DNA from: Candidatus Aerophobota bacterium
GTDB taxonomy: Bacteria > Aerophobota > Aerophobia > Aerophobales > AE-B3A
Direction: 5' to 3'
Length of the DNA stretch: 5,917 bases
Assembly: GCA_030602105.1 (NCBI GenBank)
Contig: JAUWAK010000069.1
Span: 1-5,917 of the forward strand
Shown piece after piece: positions 1 through 5,332 of this stretch. The notes beneath the pieces are model-generated. The model ran no database searches and had not been told where the DNA came from. It saw only the letters and a list, made by a program, of their open reading frames with translations. The position numbers were made by a program, and so were the translations under genes. Within the stretch, counting starts at the first letter, position 1; each line of letters starts with the position of its first letter.

Positions 1-636
1 TTCGGTTAATCGAGGATCCTCATAATCGATAAATCTGCCCTTAAACTCTTCCTTCAAAACTATAGGATCAGAGCCAAGCTGCCTTCGTAAATAGAGTTCT
101 CTTGGTTTGGCAGGAGCTTCTACTAATCCTATGGTAGAAATAAGGGAGGGAAAGCTATAGATACTCACCCTGGCATGATATCGATGATTGTTCTTGTCCC
201 AGCTTCCAAAAAGCTGGTTGGTAAAGGCTATGTGGTAGCACTCGAGGCTAGATTCCTCCTTTGGGATAAGCCTGCCGAAAAGGGTGGCTAGCTTGAAGCC
301 CTCATAGAGAATTCCAAAAGCTTTAAGTTCGGGATTGAGAAGTTTCCTTTTTTCATATTCAACCTCAGCAGGAAGAGGTTCGAAGAATTCTCTTTCATTG
401 ATCTTTCGAATCTTAAGCTGAGCCAGCTCTCTAGCCAGGAAATCTATCCTTTCTGCTTTCTGGGAGGGAGGAAGCCGGGAGAGGTAATGGGCCAGAAACT
501 CATCTCGGATGATAACGGGTACTTCTTTCAGCTTTCGCTCTAGATAGCTAGTTATCTTGGCCATCTCCAATTTATCGGTCTTTGCCCCGTCATAAAGATA
601 TATGAAGCAGGGAGGCTTTATTGATGGAGAGAACAT
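1..636 (-). CDS. Conserved hypothetical protein, 3' end cut by window edge (possible DUF6775-type putative metallopeptidase)
   Basis: An uninterrupted reading frame of 212 codons runs from ATG at 636 off the left edge, so the C-terminus is missing. It starts 4 nt after the thi4 stop, with a short AAGG-type ribosome site overlapping that junction, so it is probably the next gene of the operon. The N-terminus has a hydrophobic strand leading into FIYLYDGAKTDKLE (residues 11-24). A charged helical region follows (about 50-100), then a well-ordered block with FGILYEGFKL (107-116), HIAFTNQLFGSWD (135-147), RYHARVSIY (152-160) and VEAPAKPRELY (172-182). From memory this resembles a family annotated DUF6775, a putative metallopeptidase found mainly in archaea and anaerobes. 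No HExxH motif is visible in the part present, and any metal ligands may lie beyond the edge. No signal peptide or membrane segment is seen, so it is likely cytoplasmic. The coding call is firm; the family name is tentative and the function unknown. Confidence 0.8.
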   Translation of the reverse strand, partial: MFSPSIKPPCFIYLYDGAKTDKLEMAKITSYLERKLKEVPVIIRDEFLAHYLSRLPPSQKAERIDFLARELAQLKIRKINEREFFEPLPAEVEYEKRKLLNPELKAFGILYEGFKLATLFGRLIPKEESSLECYHIAFTNQLFGSWDKNNHRYHARVSIYSFPSLISTIGLVEAPAKPRELYLRRQLGSDPIVLKEEFKGRFIDYEDPRLTE

Positions 637-640
637 TTCC

Positions 641-1429
641 TTATTTTAGTTCTTCAAGGGCGATCTCTGCCCCTCTTTTTCCGGAAAGGAGCATTGCTCC
701 AAAGGTGGGACCCATTCGGGGGAGGCCATAGGTTGTGGAAACAGCCATTCCCACTACCATGAGACCAGGGTGGACTTTACCGGTGTGCTCCACTATCAGA
801 TCCTCAGACTGAGCTACCCACATAGCTCCGAATCCAGGGACTTTAATGACATTCCTCTCTTCCAGTTTTCTTACCACGCAGGCATCGTGACCACTGGCGT
901 CAACCAGCATACGGGTTTCCATAGCTACGGGATCCACACAGGTAATCTGGCGAGGAAGAGCTTGAATGGGAGTCCAGTTAACTACTGCTCCTGCTATCTG
1001 GTTTTCTTCTCTCAGCACCAAATCTTCGAAAACGGTCATGTTGGCGAACTTAACCCCCGCTTCACAGGTGCTAGAGATAAGTTTGGAGCAGGCGTAAGGA
1101 CCATCGGACACAAAGAGTCCTTCACTTACCTCTTTAAAGGGTATACCTAATTCTCTAAGAATCTTCTCACCGGGGCTCCTCACCGTGATTTTATTCATCA
1201 GATAGCCACCAATCCAAAAACCTCCTCCCAGGTAGTTGTTCCGCTCCACTATCAGTACTTTCTTACCCTGGGCGGCGATCTCTTTTCCCATCATTAGGCC
1301 GCTGGGGCCGGCTCCAACAATCAAGCAGTCGCTTTCTACGTATTCCTGAAATTGTTTTGAAAATTCCCCCACGATGGCCCTGGTTATATCCGCTTCGCTT
1401 ACAGAAGAGAAGATTTTCTTCTTAGCCAT
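641..1429 (-). CDS. thi4: Thi4-type thiazole synthase (sulfide-dependent adenosine thiazole synthase family; once annotated ribose-1,5-bisphosphate isomerase)
   Basis: A 262-residue protein of the usual length for prokaryotic Thi4. The family makes the adenylated carboxythiazole precursor of thiamin from NAD and glycine plus sulfur, using iron. A dinucleotide-binding fold begins at [10 protein letters not shown] (36-45) and its second strand ends in VERN (61-64), followed by GGGFWIGG (68-75). The thiazole-site block is NWTPIQ (151-156), TCVDP (163-167) and ASGHD (178-182). The C-terminus has the family pattern GLMVVGMAV (222-230), [16 protein letters not shown] (235-250) and KRGAEIA (251-257). 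Cys164 directly precedes VDP, where yeast Thi4 has its sulfur-donor Cys205 and the Methanocaldococcus jannaschii enzyme has a histidine. Asp166 and His181 are the likely conserved metal-site residues. The start is backed by GGAGGT 5 nt upstream, and the gene begins 12 nt after the E1-like gene. Family assignment is strong; whether the enzyme is suicidal or catalytic is open. Confidence 0.92.
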   Translation of the reverse strand: MAKKKIFSSVSEADITRAIVGEFSKQFQEYVESDCLIVGAGPSGLMMGKEIAAQGKKVLIVERNNYLGGGFWIGGYLMNKITVRSPGEKILRELGIPFKEVSEGLFVSDGPYACSKLISSTCEAGVKFANMTVFEDLVLREENQIAGAVVNWTPIQALPRQITCVDPVAMETRMLVDASGHDACVVRKLEERNVIKVPGFGAMWVAQSEDLIVEHTGKVHPGLMVVGMAVSTTYGLPRMGPTFGAMLLSGKRGAEIALEELK

Positions 1430-1434
1430 AATTT

Positions 1435-1440
1435 ACCTCC
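1435..1440 (-). promoter_or_regulatory. Ribosome binding site of thi4
   Basis: GGAGGT lies 5 nt before the thi4 ATG and just after the TAA stop of the preceding gene. It fixes the thi4 start and shows that thi4 is translated as a downstream gene of the same transcript. Confidence 0.85.
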
Positions 1441-1441
1441 G

Positions 1442-2458
1442 TTATAGACCTATATACTTAGCACAAAGACTTCTGGCTACTGACTTGTCAGTAGTCCCTT
1501 TAATTATGACTCTTCCCTGAGGAAAAACTACCAGTTCATATCCGTTTGTCTTGAAACTCAGCAGGTATCCGTTATAGGAAACCTCACCCACTTTCCCAAG
1601 AGTTTGCCGGAGACTCTCTAGAGAAATGTTGGTTTCTTCAGGCGGTGATATCTGTACGGCATTTCTTCCACAGAGGGCAGTAACCCAGGAGATTTCTTCT
1701 GATTTGAGAATTCTGAAATCGCGTTTGCCACAGGTGAGGCAGTCCCCTCTTTTCATGATCCGGCTCTTGCTAAAGGTTCCTTGCCAGAAGTCCAGGTAGA
1801 TGAGGCCCTGATTTAAGCTGCCACTTCCCATCAGCATTTTTAATGCTTCTGATGACTGCCAGGAACCAATAGCACTGGGCAGGGGATTTATGACCCCCTG
1901 AGTGTCACAGGTAGGCAGAGTTCCCGGCAAGGGAAGTTTGTGGATGACGCACCTGAGACAGGGAGTTTTCTCCGGGATTATGTTCATACTCATCCCTGTC
2001 GCACCGATAACGCCCCCATAAATCCAGGGAATCCGATTTTTCACGCAGGCATCGTTGATCAAGAAGCGAGTTTCCATATTGTCTGTGCCATCCAGAACCA
2101 CATGGCATCCCTCTATCAATTTTTCAATATTGCGAGGCTCTACGCTCAAAACCTCAGCCTCCAGCCGGATGGAAGAGTTGATTTTCTTAAGCTTATTTAG
2201 GGCGGCTATAGCTTTAGGTAAACGTTCCTTTGCATCTTCTTCATCGAAGAGAATCTGCCGCCCGAGATCTTGAAGCTCTACAAAGTCCCGATCCACAATC
2301 TTAATTTCTCCTACCCCGGCTCGAGCTAGGTTATTGGCTATTACAGTGCCCAGAGCCCCACACCCAATGATAATCACCCTACTCCTTAAGATGCTCTCCT
2401 GTCCTTTTCTACCAATCCCAGAAAAAAGAATTTGTCTGGAATATCGCTCAAAATTCAT
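1442..2458 (-). CDS. ThiF/MoeB/HesA-family E1-like adenylyltransferase (Bacillus-ThiF-type length)
   Basis: A 338-residue cytoplasmic enzyme of the family that adenylates the C-terminal glycine of a ThiS/MoaD-like carrier so it can take up sulfur. The N-terminal RYSRQILF (5-12) is typical. The nucleotide site is IIGCGALG (30-37) with the acidic pair VDRD (55-58), and GRQILF (66-71) and LDGTDN (122-127) follow. Two CxxC pairs (Cys167/170 and Cys240/243) match the structural zinc site of MoeB/ThiF. Cys184, in TCDTQGV, sits at the usual crossover-loop cysteine. About 80 residues follow the zinc site, ending in VFPQGRVIIKGTTD (311-324) and AKYIG (333-337), an ending I recall from Bacillus-type ThiF proteins of similar length. 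It begins 18 nt after the NIL-ferredoxin gene, with AAGGGA upstream. Next to thi4 and homocysteine genes it could serve thiamin, homocysteine (HcyF-like) or molybdopterin synthesis. No carrier gene is present, so no symbol is given. Confidence 0.9.
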   Translation of the reverse strand: MNFERYSRQILFSGIGRKGQESILRSRVIIIGCGALGTVIANNLARAGVGEIKIVDRDFVELQDLGRQILFDEEDAKERLPKAIAALNKLKKINSSIRLEAEVLSVEPRNIEKLIEGCHVVLDGTDNMETRFLINDACVKNRIPWIYGGVIGATGMSMNIIPEKTPCLRCVIHKLPLPGTLPTCDTQGVINPLPSAIGSWQSSEALKMLMGSGSLNQGLIYLDFWQGTFSKSRIMKRGDCLTCGKRDFRILKSEEISWVTALCGRNAVQISPPEETNISLESLRQTLGKVGEVSYNGYLLSFKTNGYELVVFPQGRVIIKGTTDKSVARSLCAKYIGL

Positions 2459-2476
2459 CTCGTTTCCCTTTGCGCC

Positions 2477-2884
2477 TTAGAATAAAATTTCTACAGCTTT
2501 GTAGGGACAGGCGGGCACACATAGACCACAACCTATGCATTTGTCCTGGTCAAAGGTTACTGTCATTTCGTTTCGATCCAGAGCCATAGCCTCAGTGGGG
2601 CAGATGGGAATACAGATAGTGCAGTCAGTGCACTTCTCATCAAGCCATCTTATGTCCTGAGCCAGAGATTGCACCTCAACTCCCAGCTCCTTAAGATAGT
2701 CCATTCCCTTCCTTAAAGGCTCCTCCTTACCGCTTATCTCCATCATCAGACGTCCTTCTTCTCGCGGACTAATCCGGGCTCTGATGATATTCACTTCTAG
2801 ATCGTAATCCTTGATAAGATGATAGGTTATGGGCTCATTGATTAACTTGTAGGGAAATGTCAGCACGACTTTCTTCTTTTGCAT
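2477..2884 (-). CDS. NIL-domain protein with two [4Fe-4S] clusters, iron-sulfur partner of the DUF39 homocysteine-forming enzyme
   Basis: A 135-residue soluble protein. Residues 1 to about 77 form a NIL-type ACT-like domain starting VVLTFPYKLINEPI (6-19), the form also seen at the C-terminus of methionine ABC transporter ATPases. The rest is a bacterial-type ferredoxin domain with two complete CxxCxxCxxxCP motifs: Cys85/88/91/95 and Cys116/119/122/126. The architecture and the position directly after the DUF39 gene match the MA1821-MA1822 and MJ0100-MJ0099 pairs. In Methanosarcina acetivorans the pair is needed to make homocysteine from aspartate semialdehyde, and the iron-sulfur subunit is thought to supply electrons to reduce a persulfide or disulfide. 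The start is set by AGGAGG 5 nt upstream, and the gene follows its partner after 24 nt. All eight cluster cysteines are present, so it should be functional. Role by homology is confident; the electron donor is unknown. Confidence 0.93.
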   Translation of the reverse strand: MQKKKVVLTFPYKLINEPITYHLIKDYDLEVNIIRARISPREEGRLMMEISGKEEPLRKGMDYLKELGVEVQSLAQDIRWLDEKCTDCTICIPICPTEAMALDRNEMTVTFDQDKCIGCGLCVPACPYKAVEILF

Positions 2885-2889
2885 GGAAG

Positions 2890-2895
2890 CCTCCT
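2890..2895 (-). promoter_or_regulatory. Ribosome binding site of the NIL-ferredoxin gene
   Basis: AGGAGG with a 5-nt spacer to the ATG at 2884. It lies in the 24-nt gap after the DUF39 stop and supports independent, efficient initiation of the iron-sulfur subunit. Confidence 0.85.
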
Positions 2896-2908
2896 TTCAC
2901 ATCTCAAA

Positions 2909-4114
2909 TCACTCTAAAGCTCTTTCCTTAAGGGGTTTAAAAGTTAGCCCTGAATCTGCCGAGGGCAGGTTTTGAACCGACTCTGTGAGAAGGAACTCTC
3001 CTCTCTTTATCCAACCTTTCAGAGTATCAGCGATCTCTCTTGCCTTAGCGTAGCTGGAAAGGCTGCCCGTGGGAACTTCCTTTTCCTGCAATGTGATCTT
3101 TCCACTCTTGAGCTCTCGGTAGTTCACCTCCCCCAGGCTGCCCGGCTCAAAGTCAGGATAAGCCTGGCTGTAGTCTATTACCTGGGCGTAAATATCCTCA
3201 TCCTTAACAGTGGTATAGGTGAGTATTTCCTCATCTAGAATAGGGATAGGGATACCGATTCCTACAGTGAGAGTGGTTCCGTATCCATGCATGGTTGTTC
3301 CCCGTAGCCACTCTGGACTCATCTCTTTCAAATCTCCCATTACTGCCAGGGTGCCTGCTCCGGCCCGGGGAACCCCGTTGGGGGTGCGAGGAACAGTCGG
3401 ATTGTGCTGGGTCCCCTGCCAGGCAACATAGCCTACTCCCCCTCCTAGGAAGATTCTCGTTCCTATGCCTATGGTCTTGTAGTATGGATCATTGAGAAGA
3501 GGCGAGAGCTGACCGGCGCTGCAGTAGTTGGCGTTCGCCAAATGGGGTTTTACTATTCCCATATAGGTATAGATGACTCTATCAGAGAGATTAACCGCCA
3601 CATTATAATTCTGATAGGCATTGCGGGGGTTGAAGAGGACAGTTTCATTGAGATCTTTAATGTTGATCCAGGTTTCCAGTTTCTTTCGAGGATAGCAGTC
3701 CGTCCCATAGGCAGTGGCGGTGAGTTTTAGGTCCTTGCCCGCTACCAGCTCTTCAATGACATGACCCCCTCCATAGCTGAACTCACCCGGGTGAATCTTA
3801 TTTCGAGGGTCGTCATCCGGTAGAGCGTTGGCCCCAATCAAGATATCTACAGCAGCAAATCCGGTATATACAGGTACATCATTGAGATACGCTCTTCCAC
3901 CCCCCAGCTTTATCCTGGGTTTGGAATGCCCAATATTCAGATATACTCCTGAAGAACACATGGGACCAAAAGTGGCAGTGGTTACTACATCAATCTGCTC
4001 GGCAGCTTTTTTGGCTCCCTTTTCCTCGGCAATATCAATGATCTCCTCTGCCGTGACCACAACCGCTTCCCCTCTTTTTATTTTCTCATTTATCTCTCTG
4101 ATGGTTTTGGGCAT
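2909..4114 (-). CDS. HcyBio/DUF39 protein, L-aspartate semialdehyde sulfurtransferase (homocysteine formation)
   Basis: A 401-residue protein of the DUF39 family (MA1821/MJ0100 type). In Methanosarcina acetivorans the family makes homocysteine directly from aspartate semialdehyde, bypassing O-acyl-homoserine. Sequence signs are TIREINEKI (4-12), TTATFGPMCSSGVYLN (45-60) and the glycine-rich IKLGGGRAYLNDVPVY (68-83). Further blocks are GGHVIEELVAGK (117-128), GTDCYPRK (137-144), YCSAGQLSPL (197-206), IFLGGGVGYVAWQGTQHNP (221-239) and GIGIPIPIL (285-293). Cys53 is the likely persulfide-bearing cysteine, near Cys54 reported for MA1821; Cys140 and Cys198 are other candidates. The protein ends soon after the catalytic region and lacks the CBS pair of longer archaeal homologues. 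I chose ATG 4114 because AGGAGG lies 5 nt upstream and the protein then begins as the family does. An in-frame ATG at 4147 overlaps the cysK stop and would add 11 atypical residues. The NIL-ferredoxin partner follows directly. Confidence 0.92.
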   Translation of the reverse strand: MPKTIREINEKIKRGEAVVVTAEEIIDIAEEKGAKKAAEQIDVVTTATFGPMCSSGVYLNIGHSKPRIKLGGGRAYLNDVPVYTGFAAVDILIGANALPDDDPRNKIHPGEFSYGGGHVIEELVAGKDLKLTATAYGTDCYPRKKLETWINIKDLNETVLFNPRNAYQNYNVAVNLSDRVIYTYMGIVKPHLANANYCSAGQLSPLLNDPYYKTIGIGTRIFLGGGVGYVAWQGTQHNPTVPRTPNGVPRAGAGTLAVMGDLKEMSPEWLRGTTMHGYGTTLTVGIGIPIPILDEEILTYTTVKDEDIYAQVIDYSQAYPDFEPGSLGEVNYRELKSGKITLQEKEVPTGSLSSYAKAREIADTLKGWIKRGEFLLTESVQNLPSADSGLTFKPLKERALE

Positions 4115-4118
4115 TTCT

Positions 4119-4125
4119 ACCTCCT
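4119..4125 (-). promoter_or_regulatory. Ribosome binding site deciding the DUF39 start
   Basis: AGGAGGT lies 4 nt before ATG 4114. The alternative ATG at 4147 shares bases with the cysK stop (GGATGA) and has no comparable site, so it is the weaker start, though stop-start coupling is possible. Confidence 0.8.
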
Positions 4126-4143
4126 GCCTTATGCAATTTTCCT

Positions 4144-5067
4144 TCATCCACCAAATAGGTCCGTACTTAGATACCTCTCTCCTGTATCGGGGAGAATAGC
4201 CACGATGAGCTTCCCTTTGGAATCTTCTCTTTCAGCGACCTTTAATGCGGCAAAAACAGCCGCTCCTGAAGATATGCCGGCTAGAATTCCCTCCTCTTTA
4301 ATCAGTCTACGGGTGGCTTCTGTCGCCTCCTCATTGCTAACCTGGATTACCTCATCAATAAGCTGGGTATCGAGAACCTCTGGAACAAACCCTGCTCCAA
4401 TTCCCTGAATCTTATGGGAACCCGCCTCCCTGCCGGAAAGGACGGCTGACTCAGCCGGCTCAACGGCAATAACTTTAAAGGTTGGTTTTTTCTTCTTTAT
4501 CACTTGAGCTACACCGGTAAGGGTTCCCCCTGTTCCCACTCCGCTTACCAACATATCCGCTTTCCCTGCCGTGTCCTCCCAGATCTCTCTGGCGGTGGTT
4601 TGCCGATGAATAGCAGGGTTGGCAGGATTTTTGAACTGTTGAGGGATAAAGACGCGTGGATCTTTAGCTGCTATCTCCTCCGCTTTTTTTACCGCCCCGT
4701 TCATTCCTTCGGAGCCGGGTGTCAAAACAACCTCTGCCCCGAAGGCTGTGAGAAGACTTCTTCTTTCCAAACTCATGGTCTCTGGCATAACAAGGATCAG
4801 TCGGTAACCTTTGATGGCGGCCACAAAGGCCAGGGAAATTCCCGTATTACCACTGGTTGGTTCAACCAGAACGGTATCCTCCTTAATTAAGCCTTTGTTC
4901 TCGGCTGCCTCAATCATACTCACCCCAATTCTATCCTTAACACTTCCACAGGGGTTAAAGGACTCCAGTTTTCCTACCACCTGGGCTCCTAAACCTTTGG
5001 CTATCCTGTCCAATCTAACCAGGGGAGTTTTGCCTATGAGCTGGGTAACGTCATTGGCTATTCGCAT
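4144..5067 (-). CDS. cysK: Cysteine synthase (O-acetylserine sulfhydrylase), PLP-dependent
   Basis: From ATG 5067 the protein is 307 residues, the normal CysK length. It makes cysteine from O-acetylserine and sulfide in the cytoplasm. Visible motifs are IGKTPLVRL (11-19), NPCGSVKDR (38-46) with the PLP Schiff-base Lys44, and the substrate loop EPTSGNTG (69-76). Next come QQFKNPANP (143-151), the phosphate-binding [10 protein letters not shown] (176-185), GIGAGFVP (222-229), GISSGAA (264-270) and [11 protein letters not shown] (292-302). The frame stays open to ATG 5208, which would add 47 residues, but those are a Ser/Lys/Ala-rich shadow of a zinc-ribbon frame on the same DNA and are unlike any CysK N-terminus. 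I therefore prefer 5067, 16 nt after the zinc-ribbon stop and preceded by a modest AAAGGG site. The stop overlaps a possible upstream ATG of the DUF39 gene. It could also accept other acyl-serine substrates; the family is certain. Confidence 0.93.
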   Translation of the reverse strand: MRIANDVTQLIGKTPLVRLDRIAKGLGAQVVGKLESFNPCGSVKDRIGVSMIEAAENKGLIKEDTVLVEPTSGNTGISLAFVAAIKGYRLILVMPETMSLERRSLLTAFGAEVVLTPGSEGMNGAVKKAEEIAAKDPRVFIPQQFKNPANPAIHRQTTAREIWEDTAGKADMLVSGVGTGGTLTGVAQVIKKKKPTFKVIAVEPAESAVLSGREAGSHKIQGIGAGFVPEVLDTQLIDEVIQVSNEEATEATRRLIKEEGILAGISSGAAVFAALKVAEREDSKGKLIVAILPDTGERYLSTDLFGG

Positions 5068-5083
5068 CTTGCCCTTTCTTACC

Positions 5084-5215
5084 CTAGGCTTTCCCTTGGT
5101 AACTGAAGATGAGTTGTCCGCATCTGGGGCAGAATCGGCTGTCTTCTTCAGTAAAAAGGTAGACGGACTCTCCGCATTTTGAACAGACTCTTGTCTCTGC
5201 ATCCCCATGCTTCAT
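5084..5215 (-). CDS. Small zinc-ribbon protein (43 aa), overlapping an open extension of the cysK frame
   Basis: Frame ATG 5215 to TAG 5084 encodes 43 residues. Nearly all of it is a four-cysteine zinc ribbon: CSKCG (11-15), a 13-residue link through [11 protein letters not shown], then CPRCG (29-33) and LIFSY (35-39). The paired CxxCG knuckles at this spacing are hard to explain by chance, and they are why I read this frame rather than the cysK one. The gene lies between nadA and cysK, with 16 nt to the cysK start. The initiation site is odd: a near-perfect anti-16S match (AAGGAGGTGAT) overlaps the ATG itself, leaving only 2 nt after AGGAGG. A GTG at 5218 is the other start, and an in-frame TGA at 5231-5233 rules out anything further upstream. 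Function is unknown; metal binding or a regulatory role is only inference. It could also be the C-terminal end of a longer protein broken by a frameshift. Confidence 0.62.
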   Translation of the reverse strand: MKHGDAETRVCSKCGESVYLFTEEDSRFCPRCGQLIFSYQGKA

Positions 5216-5224
5216 CACCTCCTT
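5214..5224 (-). promoter_or_regulatory. Unusually strong ribosome binding site shared by two frames
   Basis: AAGGAGGTGAT is an almost full-length complement of the 16S rRNA 3' end. The zinc-ribbon ATG (5215) lies inside it, 2 nt after AGGAGG. The ATG at 5208, in the cysK frame, is 9 nt after AGGAGG, a better distance. The site therefore does not by itself say which frame is translated; the protein pattern favours the zinc ribbon. Confidence 0.6.
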
Positions 5225-5332
5225 GAGGCATCAAGAATTCTTCAGGACCCTTTTCGAGGGCAAGCTCTTTCTGTAACATTCCAAAGGCATTCCTCCTGGG
5301 GGAGGGACTACAATTCCCTGTCGCTCTGGTGG
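5216..5332 (-). other. nadA to zinc-ribbon spacer with undecided short frame
   Basis: This 117-nt stretch is the only gap over 25 nt between genes here. It contains an AGGAGG (5292-5297) followed 12 nt later by an ATG (5279). The frame from 5279 runs 43 codons to a TGA at 5148-5150. Its first half (LQKELALEKGPEEFLM, residues 2-17) looks codon-like, and its second half is only the shadow of the zinc ribbon. It may be a real short peptide, the N-terminus of the zinc-ribbon gene displaced by a one-base shift, or non-coding leader. No promoter or U-tracted terminator was recognised. Confidence 0.35.
5292..5305 (-). other. Small GC-rich hairpin covering an AGGAGG
   Basis: CCTCC-CCCA-GGAGG forms a perfect 5-bp stem with a 4-nt loop, and its 3' arm is the AGGAGG upstream of the short frame at 5279. 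An alternative pairing of GGGA (5315-5318) with TCCC (5304-5307) would compete with it. It has no U-run, so it is not an intrinsic terminator. It could limit translation of the short frame, but it is small enough to be chance. Confidence 0.3.

Noticed and set aside
770..1150. Plus-strand open frame of 126 codons
   Set aside because: It lies entirely opposite thi4, whose protein is clearly recognised. Its translation has no family pattern and no ribosome site was seen.
1905..2273. Short frames on both strands inside the E1-like gene
   Set aside because: All are contained within a gene with intact motifs throughout; none has independent support.
4115..4147. DUF39 protein starting at ATG 4147
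   Set aside because: It overlaps the cysK stop, lacks its own ribosome site and adds 11 residues not typical of the family; AGGAGG sits at proper distance before 4114.
3828..4199. Plus-strand open frame of 123 codons opposite the DUF39 start and cysK end
   Set aside because: It is antisense to two recognised genes, and its hydrophobic Ser/Ile-rich translation is what antisense reading of such genes produces.
4504..5182. Plus-strand open frames opposite cysK
   Set aside because: They are shadows of the cysK and zinc-ribbon coding strands with no recognisable domain.
5068..5208. CysK starting at 5208 with a 47-residue N-terminal extension
   Set aside because: The extension is Ser/Lys/Ala-rich with no targeting or domain pattern. 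The protein from 5067 already has the normal CysK start and length, and the same DNA encodes a four-cysteine zinc ribbon in another frame. The good AGGAGG spacing to 5208 keeps this from being certain.
5250..5270. CCCT/AGGG inverted repeat as a terminator after nadA
   Set aside because: The stem is only 4 bp and is not followed by a U-run, so termination there is not supported.
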